64,000 nucleotides of DNA. It comes from Actinobacillus sp. (GTDB lineage Bacteria > Pseudomonadota > Gammaproteobacteria > Enterobacterales > Pasteurellaceae). This document shows, in pieces, positions 53,032-61,030 of the stretch. The stretch lies in contig JAHHQX010000008.1 of the NCBI GenBank assembly GCA_020026155.1, forward strand, positions 38,021 through 102,020, given 5' to 3'. Numbering within the stretch: the stretch's first letter is position 1; each line of letters starts with the position of its first letter. Under the pieces are notes generated by a model. It was given only the letters and a program-made list of their open reading frames with translations. It did no database searches and was not told the origin of the DNA. A program made the position numbers and the translations under genes.

Positions 53032-54822
53032 ATGGAAACGATTTATCAATTATTTTTGACGATTAATACGCAGGTATTATCCAAGGCACCCTTTTTATTA
53101 GGAATAGTTGCTTGTCTAGGCTACATACTATTGAAAAAAGATTCTACAACTATCATCAAGGGGACAATTAAGACAATTGTTGGGTTTATGATGGTCCAAA
53201 TTGGGGCAGAAGTACTAGTCAAAAGTTTTAAACCTATTATTACCAAACTTGCTGAATATCATGGGCTAACTGGTGCAGTTATTGACCCCTATACCTCTAT
53301 GCAGGCAACCATTCAAACTATGGGAGAACATTATGCATGGGTGGGTTACGCTGTATTGGGTGCATTGGCGCTTAATATTGTATTGGTTTTGTTGCGTCGT
53401 TTTACAGGGATTAGAACAATTATGCTCACGGGACATATTATGTTCCAGCAAGCTGGATTGGTTGCAGTATTTTATATGATTATTGGGGCTTCAATGTGGG
53501 AAACCATTATTTATACTGCTGTACTTATGGCGTTATATTGGGGGATTAGCTCTAATATCATGTACCAGCCAACCCAAGCTGTTACTGGAGGTGCGGGATT
53601 TTCTATTGGGCATCAACAACAATTCGCCTCATGGGTTGCAACTAAAATTGCGCCCAAATTAGGGGATAAGAATGACAGCGTAGATCATATTAATTTACCA
53701 AAATGGCTACATATCTTTCACGATAGCATCTCTGCAACAGCCTTAGTTATGACTGTTTTTTTTGGTGTCATTTTACTTTCCTTTGGATTAACCCATCTTC
53801 AAGAAATGGCAGGCAAAACAAATTGGTTTATGTACATTTTGGAAACTGGATTGAAATTTGCGGTAGCGATTCAAATAATCGTGACAGGGGTACGCATGTT
53901 CGTCGCAGAACTTTCAGAGGCATTTAAGGGGATTTCAGAGCGTTTAATTCCAAATTCTGTATTAGCAATTGATTGTGCAGCAATTTATGCGTTTTCACCT
54001 AACGCAATGGTTTTTGGTTTCATGTGGGGTGCTATTGGGCAATTTGTTGCTGTGGGAATACTATTATTCTGTAACGCACCTATTTTAATTATTCCGGGCT
54101 TTATCCCAATGTTCTTTTCGAACGCGACTGTCGGGGTTTTTTCTAATAAATTTGGCGGCTGGAAAGCTGTTATGAAAATTTGTTTCATCATGGGAATCAT
54201 CGAAGTATTAGGGTCCGCATGGGTTATTCAGCTACTCGCTACAAAAGGGGCATTCTTTAATGGTTGGATGGGAATGGCGGATTGGGCCCTTGTCTTTCCT
54301 CCTGTCTTACAAGGTATTGTAAGTATCCCAGGGTTTTTCTTCCTTATCCTTTTAAGTGCTTTAATTTATATGTTTTTTGCAAGTCGCAAGTTGCGTGCAG
54401 AAGAGGCGGAAGCAAGAGCTCGCGGTCTCACATTGGAACAATTGCACGGTTATGATCTCGATCCAAAAGTAGAAGAAAATGTAGCCAATCCTCGAGTGGA
54501 TGCTGAAGAGCTCAATTTCTCTGAACGACCAATACGTATTCTTGCTGTATGCGGTAGTGGGCAGGGCTCATCAATGATGATGAAGATGAAAATTAAAGCA
54601 TGGTTAGATAAACGACATATTGCCAACATTATGGATAGCTGTGCGGTAACGGATTATAAAGGAAAACTAGATAGCGTAGATATCATAGTGTGTTCCCAGC
54701 ATTTGAAAGATGAAATAACTGTTCCATCTAATGTATCAGTTCTTGGGGTTCAGAATATGTTAAATCCCAATTCTTTTGGAGAAGAATTATTAGAATTAAT
54801 CCATAAATGTCAAAACCAATAG
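53032..54822 (+). CDS. ulaA: Fused PTS L-ascorbate transporter EIICB (UlaA-UlaB)
   Basis: Imports and phosphorylates L-ascorbate. It has 596 residues. Residues 1 to about 460 are the EIIC membrane domain (SgaT/UlaA family; FMMVQIGAEVLVKSF, GFSIGHQQQFASW, PIRILA follows later). After a charged linker (about 465-498) comes an EIIB domain with the phosphorylatable Cys507 in AVCGSGQGSS. In E. coli these are two proteins, UlaA and UlaB; here they are joined. A perfect CRP site lies about 130 bases upstream. Confidence 0.94.
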   Translation: METIYQLFLTINTQVLSKAPFLLGIVACLGYILLKKDSTTIIKGTIKTIVGFMMVQIGAEVLVKSFKPIITKLAEYHGLTGAVIDPYTSMQATIQTMGEHYAWVGYAVLGALALNIVLVLLRRFTGIRTIMLTGHIMFQQAGLVAVFYMIIGASMWETIIYTAVLMALYWGISSNIMYQPTQAVTGGAGFSIGHQQQFASWVATKIAPKLGDKNDSVDHINLPKWLHIFHDSISATALVMTVFFGVILLSFGLTHLQEMAGKTNWFMYILETGLKFAVAIQIIVTGVRMFVAELSEAFKGISERLIPNSVLAIDCAAIYAFSPNAMVFGFMWGAIGQFVAVGILLFCNAPILIIPGFIPMFFSNATVGVFSNKFGGWKAVMKICFIMGIIEVLGSAWVIQLLATKGAFFNGWMGMADWALVFPPVLQGIVSIPGFFFLILLSALIYMFFASRKLRAEEAEARARGLTLEQLHGYDLDPKVEENVANPRVDAEELNFSERPIRILAVCGSGQGSSMMMKMKIKAWLDKRHIANIMDSCAVTDYKGKLDSVDIIVCSQHLKDEITVPSNVSVLGVQNMLNPNSFGEELLELIHKCQNQ

Positions 54823-54866
54823 GGGAAATCAAAGTGTAAAACAATTAATTTACTGAGGGTATAGAT

Positions 54867-55331
54867 ATGTTAAAGAAATCATTAATTGAAAATAAAGCAA
54901 TTAAGCTTAATCAGCATGCAGATGATTGGCAAGAAGCAATAAAAATTGCCATTGATATGCTTGTTTCTGCGGGTTGTGTAGAAACAAGATATTACGACAG
55001 CATTGTAAAAGGCATTCAGGAACATGGTCCATATATTATTTTAGCTCCAGGGTTAGCGATGCCACATGCTAGACCAGAAGATGGTGTCATAAAAAGTGGA
55101 TTTTCTTTAGTGACATTTAAAGAACCTATTTATTTTGATGGGGATGAGTCGCCTATTTATATGATGATTGCATTGGCAGGAAGTGATGCGAACGCCCATA
55201 TGGAAGGATTAGTAGAGATAACAGAGGCATTAGATGATCCAGACAGTGAAACGGGGGTAGATATCGACAAATTCCGTAGATGTCAGACCGAGCAAGACGT
55301 TTTAAATGTGCTTGATGCCGCTTTAGTATAA
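54867..55331 (+). CDS. ulaC: PTS L-ascorbate EIIA component UlaC
   Basis: Passes phosphate from HPr to the EIIB domain of the ascorbate transporter. It has 154 residues of the EIIA-mannitol/fructose type. The phosphorylated His67 is in LAPGLAMPHARPEDGV. The ribosome site GAGGGT precedes ATG 54867. It follows ulaA by 44 bases in the rightward arm. Confidence 0.94.
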   Translation: MLKKSLIENKAIKLNQHADDWQEAIKIAIDMLVSAGCVETRYYDSIVKGIQEHGPYIILAPGLAMPHARPEDGVIKSGFSLVTFKEPIYFDGDESPIYMMIALAGSDANAHMEGLVEITEALDDPDSETGVDIDKFRRCQTEQDVLNVLDAALV

Positions 55332-55354
55332 AATTATGTATGAGGAAAATTGAT

Positions 55355-56026
55355 ATGAAACCTTTATTACAATTAGCTTTAGATTCAACGAATTTAGAAA
55401 CCGCAGTTGTATCAGCCCAAAAAGCTGAGCAAGTTGTAGACATCATTGAAATTGGAACTATTCTTGCTTGTGCTGAAGGTATGAAAGCAGTGTCACTATT
55501 GCGTGCTTTACATCCTGAACATATTATTGTTTGTGATTTAAAAACAACTGATGGTGGCGCAATTTTAGCAAAAATGGCATTTGAGGCTGGGGCAGACTGG
55601 CTAACAGTATCGGCAGCAGCTCATCCAGCAACGAAAGCCGCCTGTAAAAAAGTTGCTGATGAATTTAATATTCTTCATCCTGAATTAAAGATCCCGAAAG
55701 AAATTCAGATAGAAATTTATGGCAATTGGACATTAAATGACGCTCAGGAATGGCTAAATTTAGGTGTCAAACAAGCTATTTATCATCGTTCTCGTGATGC
55801 TGAATTAGCGGGCAAAGGTTGGACTCAGACAGATATCGATCTTATGAAAGCCTTATCTGACATGGGACTAGAATTATCTATCACTGGAGGTATTATTCCA
55901 GAGGATATTCATTTATTTAAGGATATTAAAAATGCTAAAGCATTCATTGCAGGGCGTGCTCTAGTTGGTCCAAATGGACTTACTATTGCACAAAAAATTC
56001 ATGAACAAATTAATAAATATTGGTAG
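55355..56026 (+). CDS. ulaD: 3-keto-L-gulonate-6-phosphate decarboxylase UlaD
   Basis: Decarboxylates 3-keto-L-gulonate-6-P to L-xylulose-5-P. It has 223 residues from ATG 55355, an OMP-decarboxylase-suprafamily TIM barrel. Active-site blocks: EIGTILACAEGMKAV, VCDLKTTDGGAILAKMAFEAG (DxKxxD motif) and ITGGIIPEDIHLF. An in-frame ATG at 55340 exists, but GAGGA is ideally spaced for 55355. Last gene of the rightward ula arm. Confidence 0.95.
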   Translation: MKPLLQLALDSTNLETAVVSAQKAEQVVDIIEIGTILACAEGMKAVSLLRALHPEHIIVCDLKTTDGGAILAKMAFEAGADWLTVSAAAHPATKAACKKVADEFNILHPELKIPKEIQIEIYGNWTLNDAQEWLNLGVKQAIYHRSRDAELAGKGWTQTDIDLMKALSDMGLELSITGGIIPEDIHLFKDIKNAKAFIAGRALVGPNGLTIAQKIHEQINKYW

Positions 56027-56038
56027 ATGATAATGATA

Positions 56039-56068
56039 AAAAAGCCACAAGTTCATTTGTGGCTTTTT
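56039..56068. terminator. Bidirectional terminator between ulaD and plsB
   Basis: GCCACAA-gttcat-TTGTGGC stem (56044-56063) with A and T runs on either side, between convergent genes. Confidence 0.85.
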
Positions 56069-56083
56069 GTCGTTTCACATTAC

Positions 56084-58525
56084 TTATTCGTGAATGGTTT
56101 CAACTGCACTTTTTATTGTGAGTGTGATTTCAGTGGATATCACATGTTCCAAAATCGTGCTTAAACTTGCCAGTTTTCGGTAGTCTGCAATTCCTTGATT
56201 ATTAATGTAGCCTTGTTCTTTCAAACTATTAATGAAGTTTGTAAAGACGGCTTTATCAAAGAATTCTGGTGCATTGATACCGTGCAAAATAGATAAACGG
56301 CGTGCAACAGTTTGACTATTTTTTTCTAAATCAGCACGGGCAATATTAGGATCATTTTGTAGAATATTAATCGTAATATTGTAACGTTGTAGTATTTCAC
56401 GCACTCCCGCAGACCAAAGTTGAAGTGTACGAACATGCGATTTATTTAACGCAAGAATATTCGCATTACTTTGGATAAGGTTTTGGCGTTCGAATTCAGC
56501 AATGATGGCTTCTAAGTAAGCATGCAATTCTTCTTCGTTAAAACGTAAGAATAATTCTTTTTGTAAGAATGGGTAAAGTTTCTTAGCCGTATCAATAACC
56601 AAATCTTTTTGGATTGCTTCATAATGTAGAATAAGACTCGCCACGAGAGAAGGGAGTGCCAAAATATGTTGAATATTATTACGATAATAAGTCATCAATA
56701 CCGCAGCATCTCGTTGTAAACGAATGATTTCACCAAAGTTATCTTTCTCAACCAAAAGCCCCATGCGATCTAAATTGAATGCATATTCCACCATTTCGGC
56801 TGGTGTTTCCTGAGGAAGTGTCATATCTTGAGAATAAGGAACATTGGTCAGGAAATCTTGGTAACTTTCTAATTGTTCAATAAGTTGCTCTTTACTTAAT
56901 GCACGTTGACGTGAAGAAAGAAGAGCGGTACCAATTAAGTTCATTGCATTTACAGCGGCTGCATTATTAATATGGACCATCACTTTATTAGAAATATTTT
57001 CTACCGCAGAGCTAAACCATGGCGCACGTGTATCACTTGCTGATCCTTCTACATCGCCTTTTTCTTTCCATTCTGGGTAATGCTGATTGAGGTAATTTGC
57101 GATACTAATTGGTTCTCCAAAGTTTACATACGCTTTGCCAAGCTTACGTAATTTTTTAATAACGCGAATTACTAAGCCTGCATTTTCTTTTTCTTTCTCT
57201 GCGCCACGAAGTTCTTTAGCATAGGTATCTACTTCAATAACATGCTCATAACCAATGTAAACTGGTACGATAGAAATCGGACGACGTTGATCTTGTTGCA
57301 ATGCTTGTAATGTCATAGACATCATACCTGTTTTTGGTGTGAGCAAGCGCCCTGTACGGGAACGACCACCTTCAATAAAATATTCAACAGAGTAGCCACG
57401 ATAGAAAAGTTCTGCTAAATATTCACGGAAAATGGTGGCGTAAAGACGATTTCCTTTAAAGCTACGGCGGATAAAGAAGGCGCCCCCACGGCGGAACATT
57501 GACCCTACTGGCCAGAAATTAAGGTTAATCCCTGCAGCAATATGCGGTGGAACTAAACCTTGATGGTAAAGTAAATAGGAAAGCAGTAAGTAGTCGATAT
57601 GGCTACGGTGGCATGGAATATAGACAATTTCATGCCCTTCTAATGCTAATTTACGCACGCGATCTGCGTTTTGTACATTAATCCCTTGATAAAGTTTATT
57701 CCAAAGCCAACGTAAGAAACGGTCAGCTAAACGTAAACCTTCGTAATTTACGTTAGCGGCAATCTCATCCATAATTTTATAAGCTTCCCGTCTCGCTTTT
57801 TCTGGACTCACATTTTTTAAACGGATCTCATCATCAATTGCTTGAAGGACAGCAGGTGACTGCATAAGGTTACGGAACATCGCTTGACGGTTAGGAAGAC
57901 GAGGACCTGTCGCAGAAATACGTTGTTTAGAAAAATGGATTTTTGCTACGCGGGTTAATTTTGTAGCTAATTTTGGATCGTTACCGTATTCGTTAACCAT
58001 GTAGCGTAATGAAACAGCTTGTGAAAAACGGACAAAGGTGTCACGACCAAACCAAATAGCCGCGATCATTTTTTGTAAGCTGTTTAACAGACGAAGTTTT
58101 GGTAATCCCGCACTTCCTTCATGTCCTGGGGAACGACCCCATAGCACGGAAGCTGGGATAATTTGTACATTGAGATCAGGATCTTTGCGATGCAGATCTA
58201 AATACTGATTGAAAACTTTAATGGTTTCTTTTTTAGCCGTTTTACTACGAAAAACGCTATTCCCCTTGTCTAAAAACACATATCTTGGGAGAGATTGCCC
58301 TGCAATATTATTATTTTCTGCTGGATCGGGTAGCCCTACACTAAGACAGTTTCTACGTAGGATAACAAAGTCTGTTTGGGACGTATAAGGAAGAATATAA
58401 ACAACCGGTTGTGATAAATCGAGATTTAGCTCATCAATTGGATGTTGCGGAATAGGATTATTTTTTACCAAAAATGACAATGGAAAATCCAATGCTTGTC
58501 GGTAAAGGTTTAATAACAAAGACAT
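56084..58525 (-). CDS. plsB: Glycerol-3-phosphate acyltransferase PlsB
   Basis: A membrane-bound enzyme that makes lysophosphatidate from acyl-ACP or acyl-CoA. It has 813 residues, the usual length. Catalytic HX4D block IPCHRSHIDYLLLSYLLY near residue 305, followed by FFIRRSFKGNRLY, FIEGGRSRTGRLLTPKTG and IVPVYIGYEHVIE. Divergent from lexA. Confidence 0.97.
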   Translation of the reverse strand: MSLLLNLYRQALDFPLSFLVKNNPIPQHPIDELNLDLSQPVVYILPYTSQTDFVILRRNCLSVGLPDPAENNNIAGQSLPRYVFLDKGNSVFRSKTAKKETIKVFNQYLDLHRKDPDLNVQIIPASVLWGRSPGHEGSAGLPKLRLLNSLQKMIAAIWFGRDTFVRFSQAVSLRYMVNEYGNDPKLATKLTRVAKIHFSKQRISATGPRLPNRQAMFRNLMQSPAVLQAIDDEIRLKNVSPEKARREAYKIMDEIAANVNYEGLRLADRFLRWLWNKLYQGINVQNADRVRKLALEGHEIVYIPCHRSHIDYLLLSYLLYHQGLVPPHIAAGINLNFWPVGSMFRRGGAFFIRRSFKGNRLYATIFREYLAELFYRGYSVEYFIEGGRSRTGRLLTPKTGMMSMTLQALQQDQRRPISIVPVYIGYEHVIEVDTYAKELRGAEKEKENAGLVIRVIKKLRKLGKAYVNFGEPISIANYLNQHYPEWKEKGDVEGSASDTRAPWFSSAVENISNKVMVHINNAAAVNAMNLIGTALLSSRQRALSKEQLIEQLESYQDFLTNVPYSQDMTLPQETPAEMVEYAFNLDRMGLLVEKDNFGEIIRLQRDAAVLMTYYRNNIQHILALPSLVASLILHYEAIQKDLVIDTAKKLYPFLQKELFLRFNEEELHAYLEAIIAEFERQNLIQSNANILALNKSHVRTLQLWSAGVREILQRYNITINILQNDPNIARADLEKNSQTVARRLSILHGINAPEFFDKAVFTNFINSLKEQGYINNQGIADYRKLASLSTILEHVISTEITLTIKSAVETIHE

Positions 58526-58647
58526 ATTTATTACCAGTGATTAATAAATTAAGAATAATTTACCTTATTTTACCTTAAAAAGTTAGCTTTTTGTGCTAAA
58601 GAAAGCATTGCATAATGAATAAAGATGTATAGAATGACATAAATATA

Positions 58648-58663
58648 TTGTATAAAAAAACAG
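58648..58663 (+). promoter_or_regulatory. SOS box upstream of lexA
   Basis: TTGTATAAAAAAACAG fits CTGT-N8-ACAG with one change (C to T). It ends 15 bases before the lexA start, the right place for autorepression. Confidence 0.6.
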
Positions 58664-58677
58664 GGGTTGCAATAAAA

Positions 58678-59301
58678 ATGCTCAAAAAGTTAACAGAAAG
58701 ACAACAGCAAGTCTATAATTTGCTGAAAAGTCATATTGATAGTACGGGCATGCCACCTACTCGTGCAGAAATCGCAAAAGAACTTGGATTTCGTTCGGCA
58801 AACGCTGCAGAAGAACATTTAAAAGCCTTAGCTCGAAAAGGGGTTATTGAAATTCTCTCGGGTGTATCTCGAGGTATTCGTTTAATTGCTGAAGAGGAAC
58901 CAGTGGAAGAGGGCATTCCTCTGATTGGTCGAGTGGCAGCGGGCGAACCGATTTTAGCAGAAGAGCATATTGATAGTATTTACCATATCGATCCGCAAAT
59001 GTTTAATCCTGCAGCAGATTTCTTGTTACGTGTGTATGGAGAATCAATGAAGAATATTGGCATCTTAGATGGGGATCTTCTTGCGGTTCATCATACGAAA
59101 GACGTGCGCAATGGGCAGGTTGTTGTTGCTCGCATTGATGATGAAGTCACAGTAAAACGTTTGGTTAAACAAGGTAATATGATTTACCTTCATGCGGAAA
59201 ACGATGACTTCGCACCGATTGTCGTAGATTTAAATCAGAATCCGACTTTTGAAATTGAAGGCGTAGCGGTTGGGATTATCCGCAATAATCGTTGGATGTA
59301 A
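58678..59301 (+). CDS. lexA: SOS repressor LexA
   Basis: Represses DNA-damage genes and cuts itself when RecA filaments form. It has 207 residues from ATG 58678. The winged helix has TGMPPTRAEIAKELGFRSAN. The cleavage site is RVAAGEP (Ala88-Gly89), with the Ser123/Lys160 dyad in YGESMKNIGILDGDLL and EVTVKRL. The frame is open from a TTG at 58648, but that codon is inside the SOS box, so the later start with AGGGG upstream is chosen. Divergent from plsB. Confidence 0.96.
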   Translation: MLKKLTERQQQVYNLLKSHIDSTGMPPTRAEIAKELGFRSANAAEEHLKALARKGVIEILSGVSRGIRLIAEEEPVEEGIPLIGRVAAGEPILAEEHIDSIYHIDPQMFNPAADFLLRVYGESMKNIGILDGDLLAVHHTKDVRNGQVVVARIDDEVTVKRLVKQGNMIYLHAENDDFAPIVVDLNQNPTFEIEGVAVGIIRNNRWM

Positions 59302-59303
59302 TT

Positions 59304-59323
59304 ACGCCCTAAAAATCGGAAAA
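59304..59323 (+). repeat. 20-bp intergenic repeat, copy between lexA and rpsF
   Basis: ACGCCCTAAAAATCGGAAAA, 16 of 20 to the consensus, three bases after the lexA stop. Confidence 0.4.
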
Positions 59324-59347
59324 TTTTTTGATTTATTACAAAAAATC

Positions 59348-59375
59348 TTGTTATTTAAAATAACCACTGTATAAT
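59348..59375 (+). promoter_or_regulatory. Promoter of the rpsF-priB-rpsR-rplI operon
   Basis: -35 TTGTTA (59348-59353), a 16-base spacer and a perfect -10 TATAAT (59370-59375). Transcription would begin near 59382. Confidence 0.6.
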
Positions 59376-59381
59376 TCCGCA

Positions 59382-59474
59382 ACTTACAGTCGTGTTCATT
59401 TTTTCGTTCCTTGCTTCCGCAAGATTGGCGACTGGTCTTACAGTCGGAGGCTGATTAACCCGTAAGGAGCAGCA
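59382..59474 (+). promoter_or_regulatory. Structured leader of the rpsF operon
   Basis: The 10-base word CTTACAGTCG occurs twice (59383-59392 and 59437-59446). Between them CGACTG (59429-59434) can pair with either CAGTCG copy, so two folds exclude each other. A CTTGC-ttcc-GCAAG hairpin (59410-59423) lies inside the upstream fold. Many bacteria have an S6:S18-binding leader before rpsF; this is the likely counterpart, though I could not confirm its consensus. Confidence 0.55.
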
Positions 59475-59852
59475 ATGCGTCACTACGAAATCGTTTTTAT
59501 GGTTCATCCAGACCAAAGCGAACAAGTACCTGCGATGATCGAACGTTACACCAACTCTATCACAGAAGCTGGCGGTAAAATTCATCGTTTAGAAGATTGG
59601 GGTCGCCGTCAATTAGCATACCCAATCAACAAATTACATAAAGCACACTACGTGCTTATGAATGTAGAAGCGCCTCAAACAGTAATCGACGAGCTAGAAA
59701 CAACATTCCGTTACAACGATGCAGTTCTTCGTAACGCGATTATGCGCACTAAGCACGCCGTAACAGAAGCGTCCCCAATGGTTAAAGCACGCGACGAACG
59801 CAAAGCTGTAACTGAAGTTGAAATCAACGATACTGAGGATGCTGGCGAGTAA
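59475..59852 (+). CDS. rpsF: 30S ribosomal protein S6
   Basis: A small-subunit protein that binds S18 on the platform of 16S rRNA. It has 125 residues. The opening MRHYEIVFMVHPDQSEQVP and RLEDWGRRQLAYPINKLHKA are diagnostic; the tail is acidic (EVEINDTEDAGE), a usual place for glutamate-rich S6 ends. AAGGAG precedes ATG 59475. First gene of the operon. Confidence 0.97.
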   Translation: MRHYEIVFMVHPDQSEQVPAMIERYTNSITEAGGKIHRLEDWGRRQLAYPINKLHKAHYVLMNVEAPQTVIDELETTFRYNDAVLRNAIMRTKHAVTEASPMVKARDERKAVTEVEINDTEDAGE

Positions 59853-60164
59853 TTGTCTATTTCAAATCGTTTATCTTTAACGGGTAAAGTTTCCACTTTC
59901 CCTAAAAGGATGAGAACCCCGAATGGTATAGAACATTGCCAATTTATTTTTGAGCATCGTTCCTACCGCCAAGAAGCAGGATTTCAGCGCCAAGTTTGGT
60001 GTAAAATTCCGGTTCAAATTAGCGGGGCAGATTTAATAGCAAAGACACAAAGCATTACGGTCGGTGTGGATCTTTTTATTGTTGGCTTCTTGATTTCGCA
60101 AAAAGCGCCAAATCAATTAACGCAATTAGTATTACACGCCGAGCAGATCGAATTTATAGATTAG
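59853..60164 (+). CDS. priB: Primosomal replication protein PriB
   Basis: An OB-fold single-stranded-DNA-binding protein used in replication restart with PriA and DnaT. It has 103 residues. Visible family sequence: NRLSLTGKVSTFPKRMRTPN, then GIEHCQFIFEHRSYRQEAGF. It begins with TTG on the base after the rpsF stop; no better start fits, and the compact operon favours coupling. Confidence 0.92.
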   Translation: MSISNRLSLTGKVSTFPKRMRTPNGIEHCQFIFEHRSYRQEAGFQRQVWCKIPVQISGADLIAKTQSITVGVDLFIVGFLISQKAPNQLTQLVLHAEQIEFID

Positions 60165-60176
60165 GAGAATCGCCAC

Positions 60177-60404
60177 ATGGCACGTTATTTCCGTCGTCGT
60201 AAGTTCTGCCGTTTCACAGCGGAAAATGTTACTGAAATCGATTACAAAGATATCGCAACATTAAAGAACTACATTTCTGAAAGCGGCAAAATTGTCCCAA
60301 GCCGTATTACTGGTACTCGTGCGAAGTATCAACGTCAATTAGCTCGTGCAATCAAACGCGCGCGTTTCTTAGCGTTACTTCCATACACTGACAACCAACA
60401 CTAG
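60177..60404 (+). CDS. rpsR: 30S ribosomal protein S18
   Basis: Pairs with S6 on the small-subunit platform. It has 75 residues: MARYFRRRKFCRFTAENV at the start, then LKNYISESGKIVPSRITGTR and the RNA-binding RQLARAIKRARFLALLPY. TAGGAG precedes ATG 60177. Confidence 0.97.
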   Translation: MARYFRRRKFCRFTAENVTEIDYKDIATLKNYISESGKIVPSRITGTRAKYQRQLARAIKRARFLALLPYTDNQH

Positions 60405-60422
60405 TTGCAAGGAGTACAGTAA

Positions 60423-60872
60423 ATGCAAGTTATTTTATTAGAAAAACTCGCTCACCTTGGTAACATCGGTGACCAAGTGAACGTTAAAGCAGGTTTTGCA
60501 CGTAACTACTTAATCCCACAAGGTAAAGCAGTAATGGCAACCGCAGCAAACGTAGAATATTTCGAAAGCCGTCGCGCTGAACTTGAAGCAAAAGCTGCTG
60601 AAGTTTTAGCTCAAGCACAAGCTCGTGCTGCACAATTAGCTGAATTAGCTAAAGTAACTATCGCTTCTAAAGCTGGTGATGAAGGTCGTTTATTCGGTTC
60701 AATCACTACTCGCGATGTTGCTGATGCAGTAACTGCTGCTGGTGTTCAAGTTGCGAAAAGCGAAGTTCGTTTATCAACTGGTCCTATCCGTACCCTTGGT
60801 GAACACGAAGTTCGTTTCCAACTTCACCCAGAAGTATTTGCAAGCTTAATCGTAGACGTTGTTGCAGAATAA
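60423..60872 (+). CDS. rplI: 50S ribosomal protein L9
   Basis: A two-domain large-subunit protein that helps restrain mRNA slippage. It has 149 residues. N domain: MQVILLEKLAHLGNIGDQV and GFARNYLIPQGKAVMAT; a long connecting helix rich in Ala/Glu; and a C domain with GRLFGSITTRDVADAV. AAGGAG precedes ATG 60423. It ends the operon before a strong terminator. Confidence 0.97.
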   Translation: MQVILLEKLAHLGNIGDQVNVKAGFARNYLIPQGKAVMATAANVEYFESRRAELEAKAAEVLAQAQARAAQLAELAKVTIASKAGDEGRLFGSITTRDVADAVTAAGVQVAKSEVRLSTGPIRTLGEHEVRFQLHPEVFASLIVDVVAE

Positions 60873-60891
60873 TTTATTCTTCACAATGTAG

Positions 60892-60920
60892 AAAACCTAG
60901 CCTTTGGGCTAGGTTTTTTT
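60892..60920 (+). terminator. Terminator of the rpsF-rplI operon
   Basis: CCTAGCC-tttg-GGCTAGG stem (60896-60913) followed by a T7 run. Confidence 0.88.
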
Positions 60921-61030
60921 ATATTTTTGAAAGCAGAGATTTTTTGAGAAAAATTACTACTTAAAATTATAATAATTTTCTTTTAATTCATCGCCATAGC
61001 GATGACTGACCTGAACTCAGAGAGAACAAA

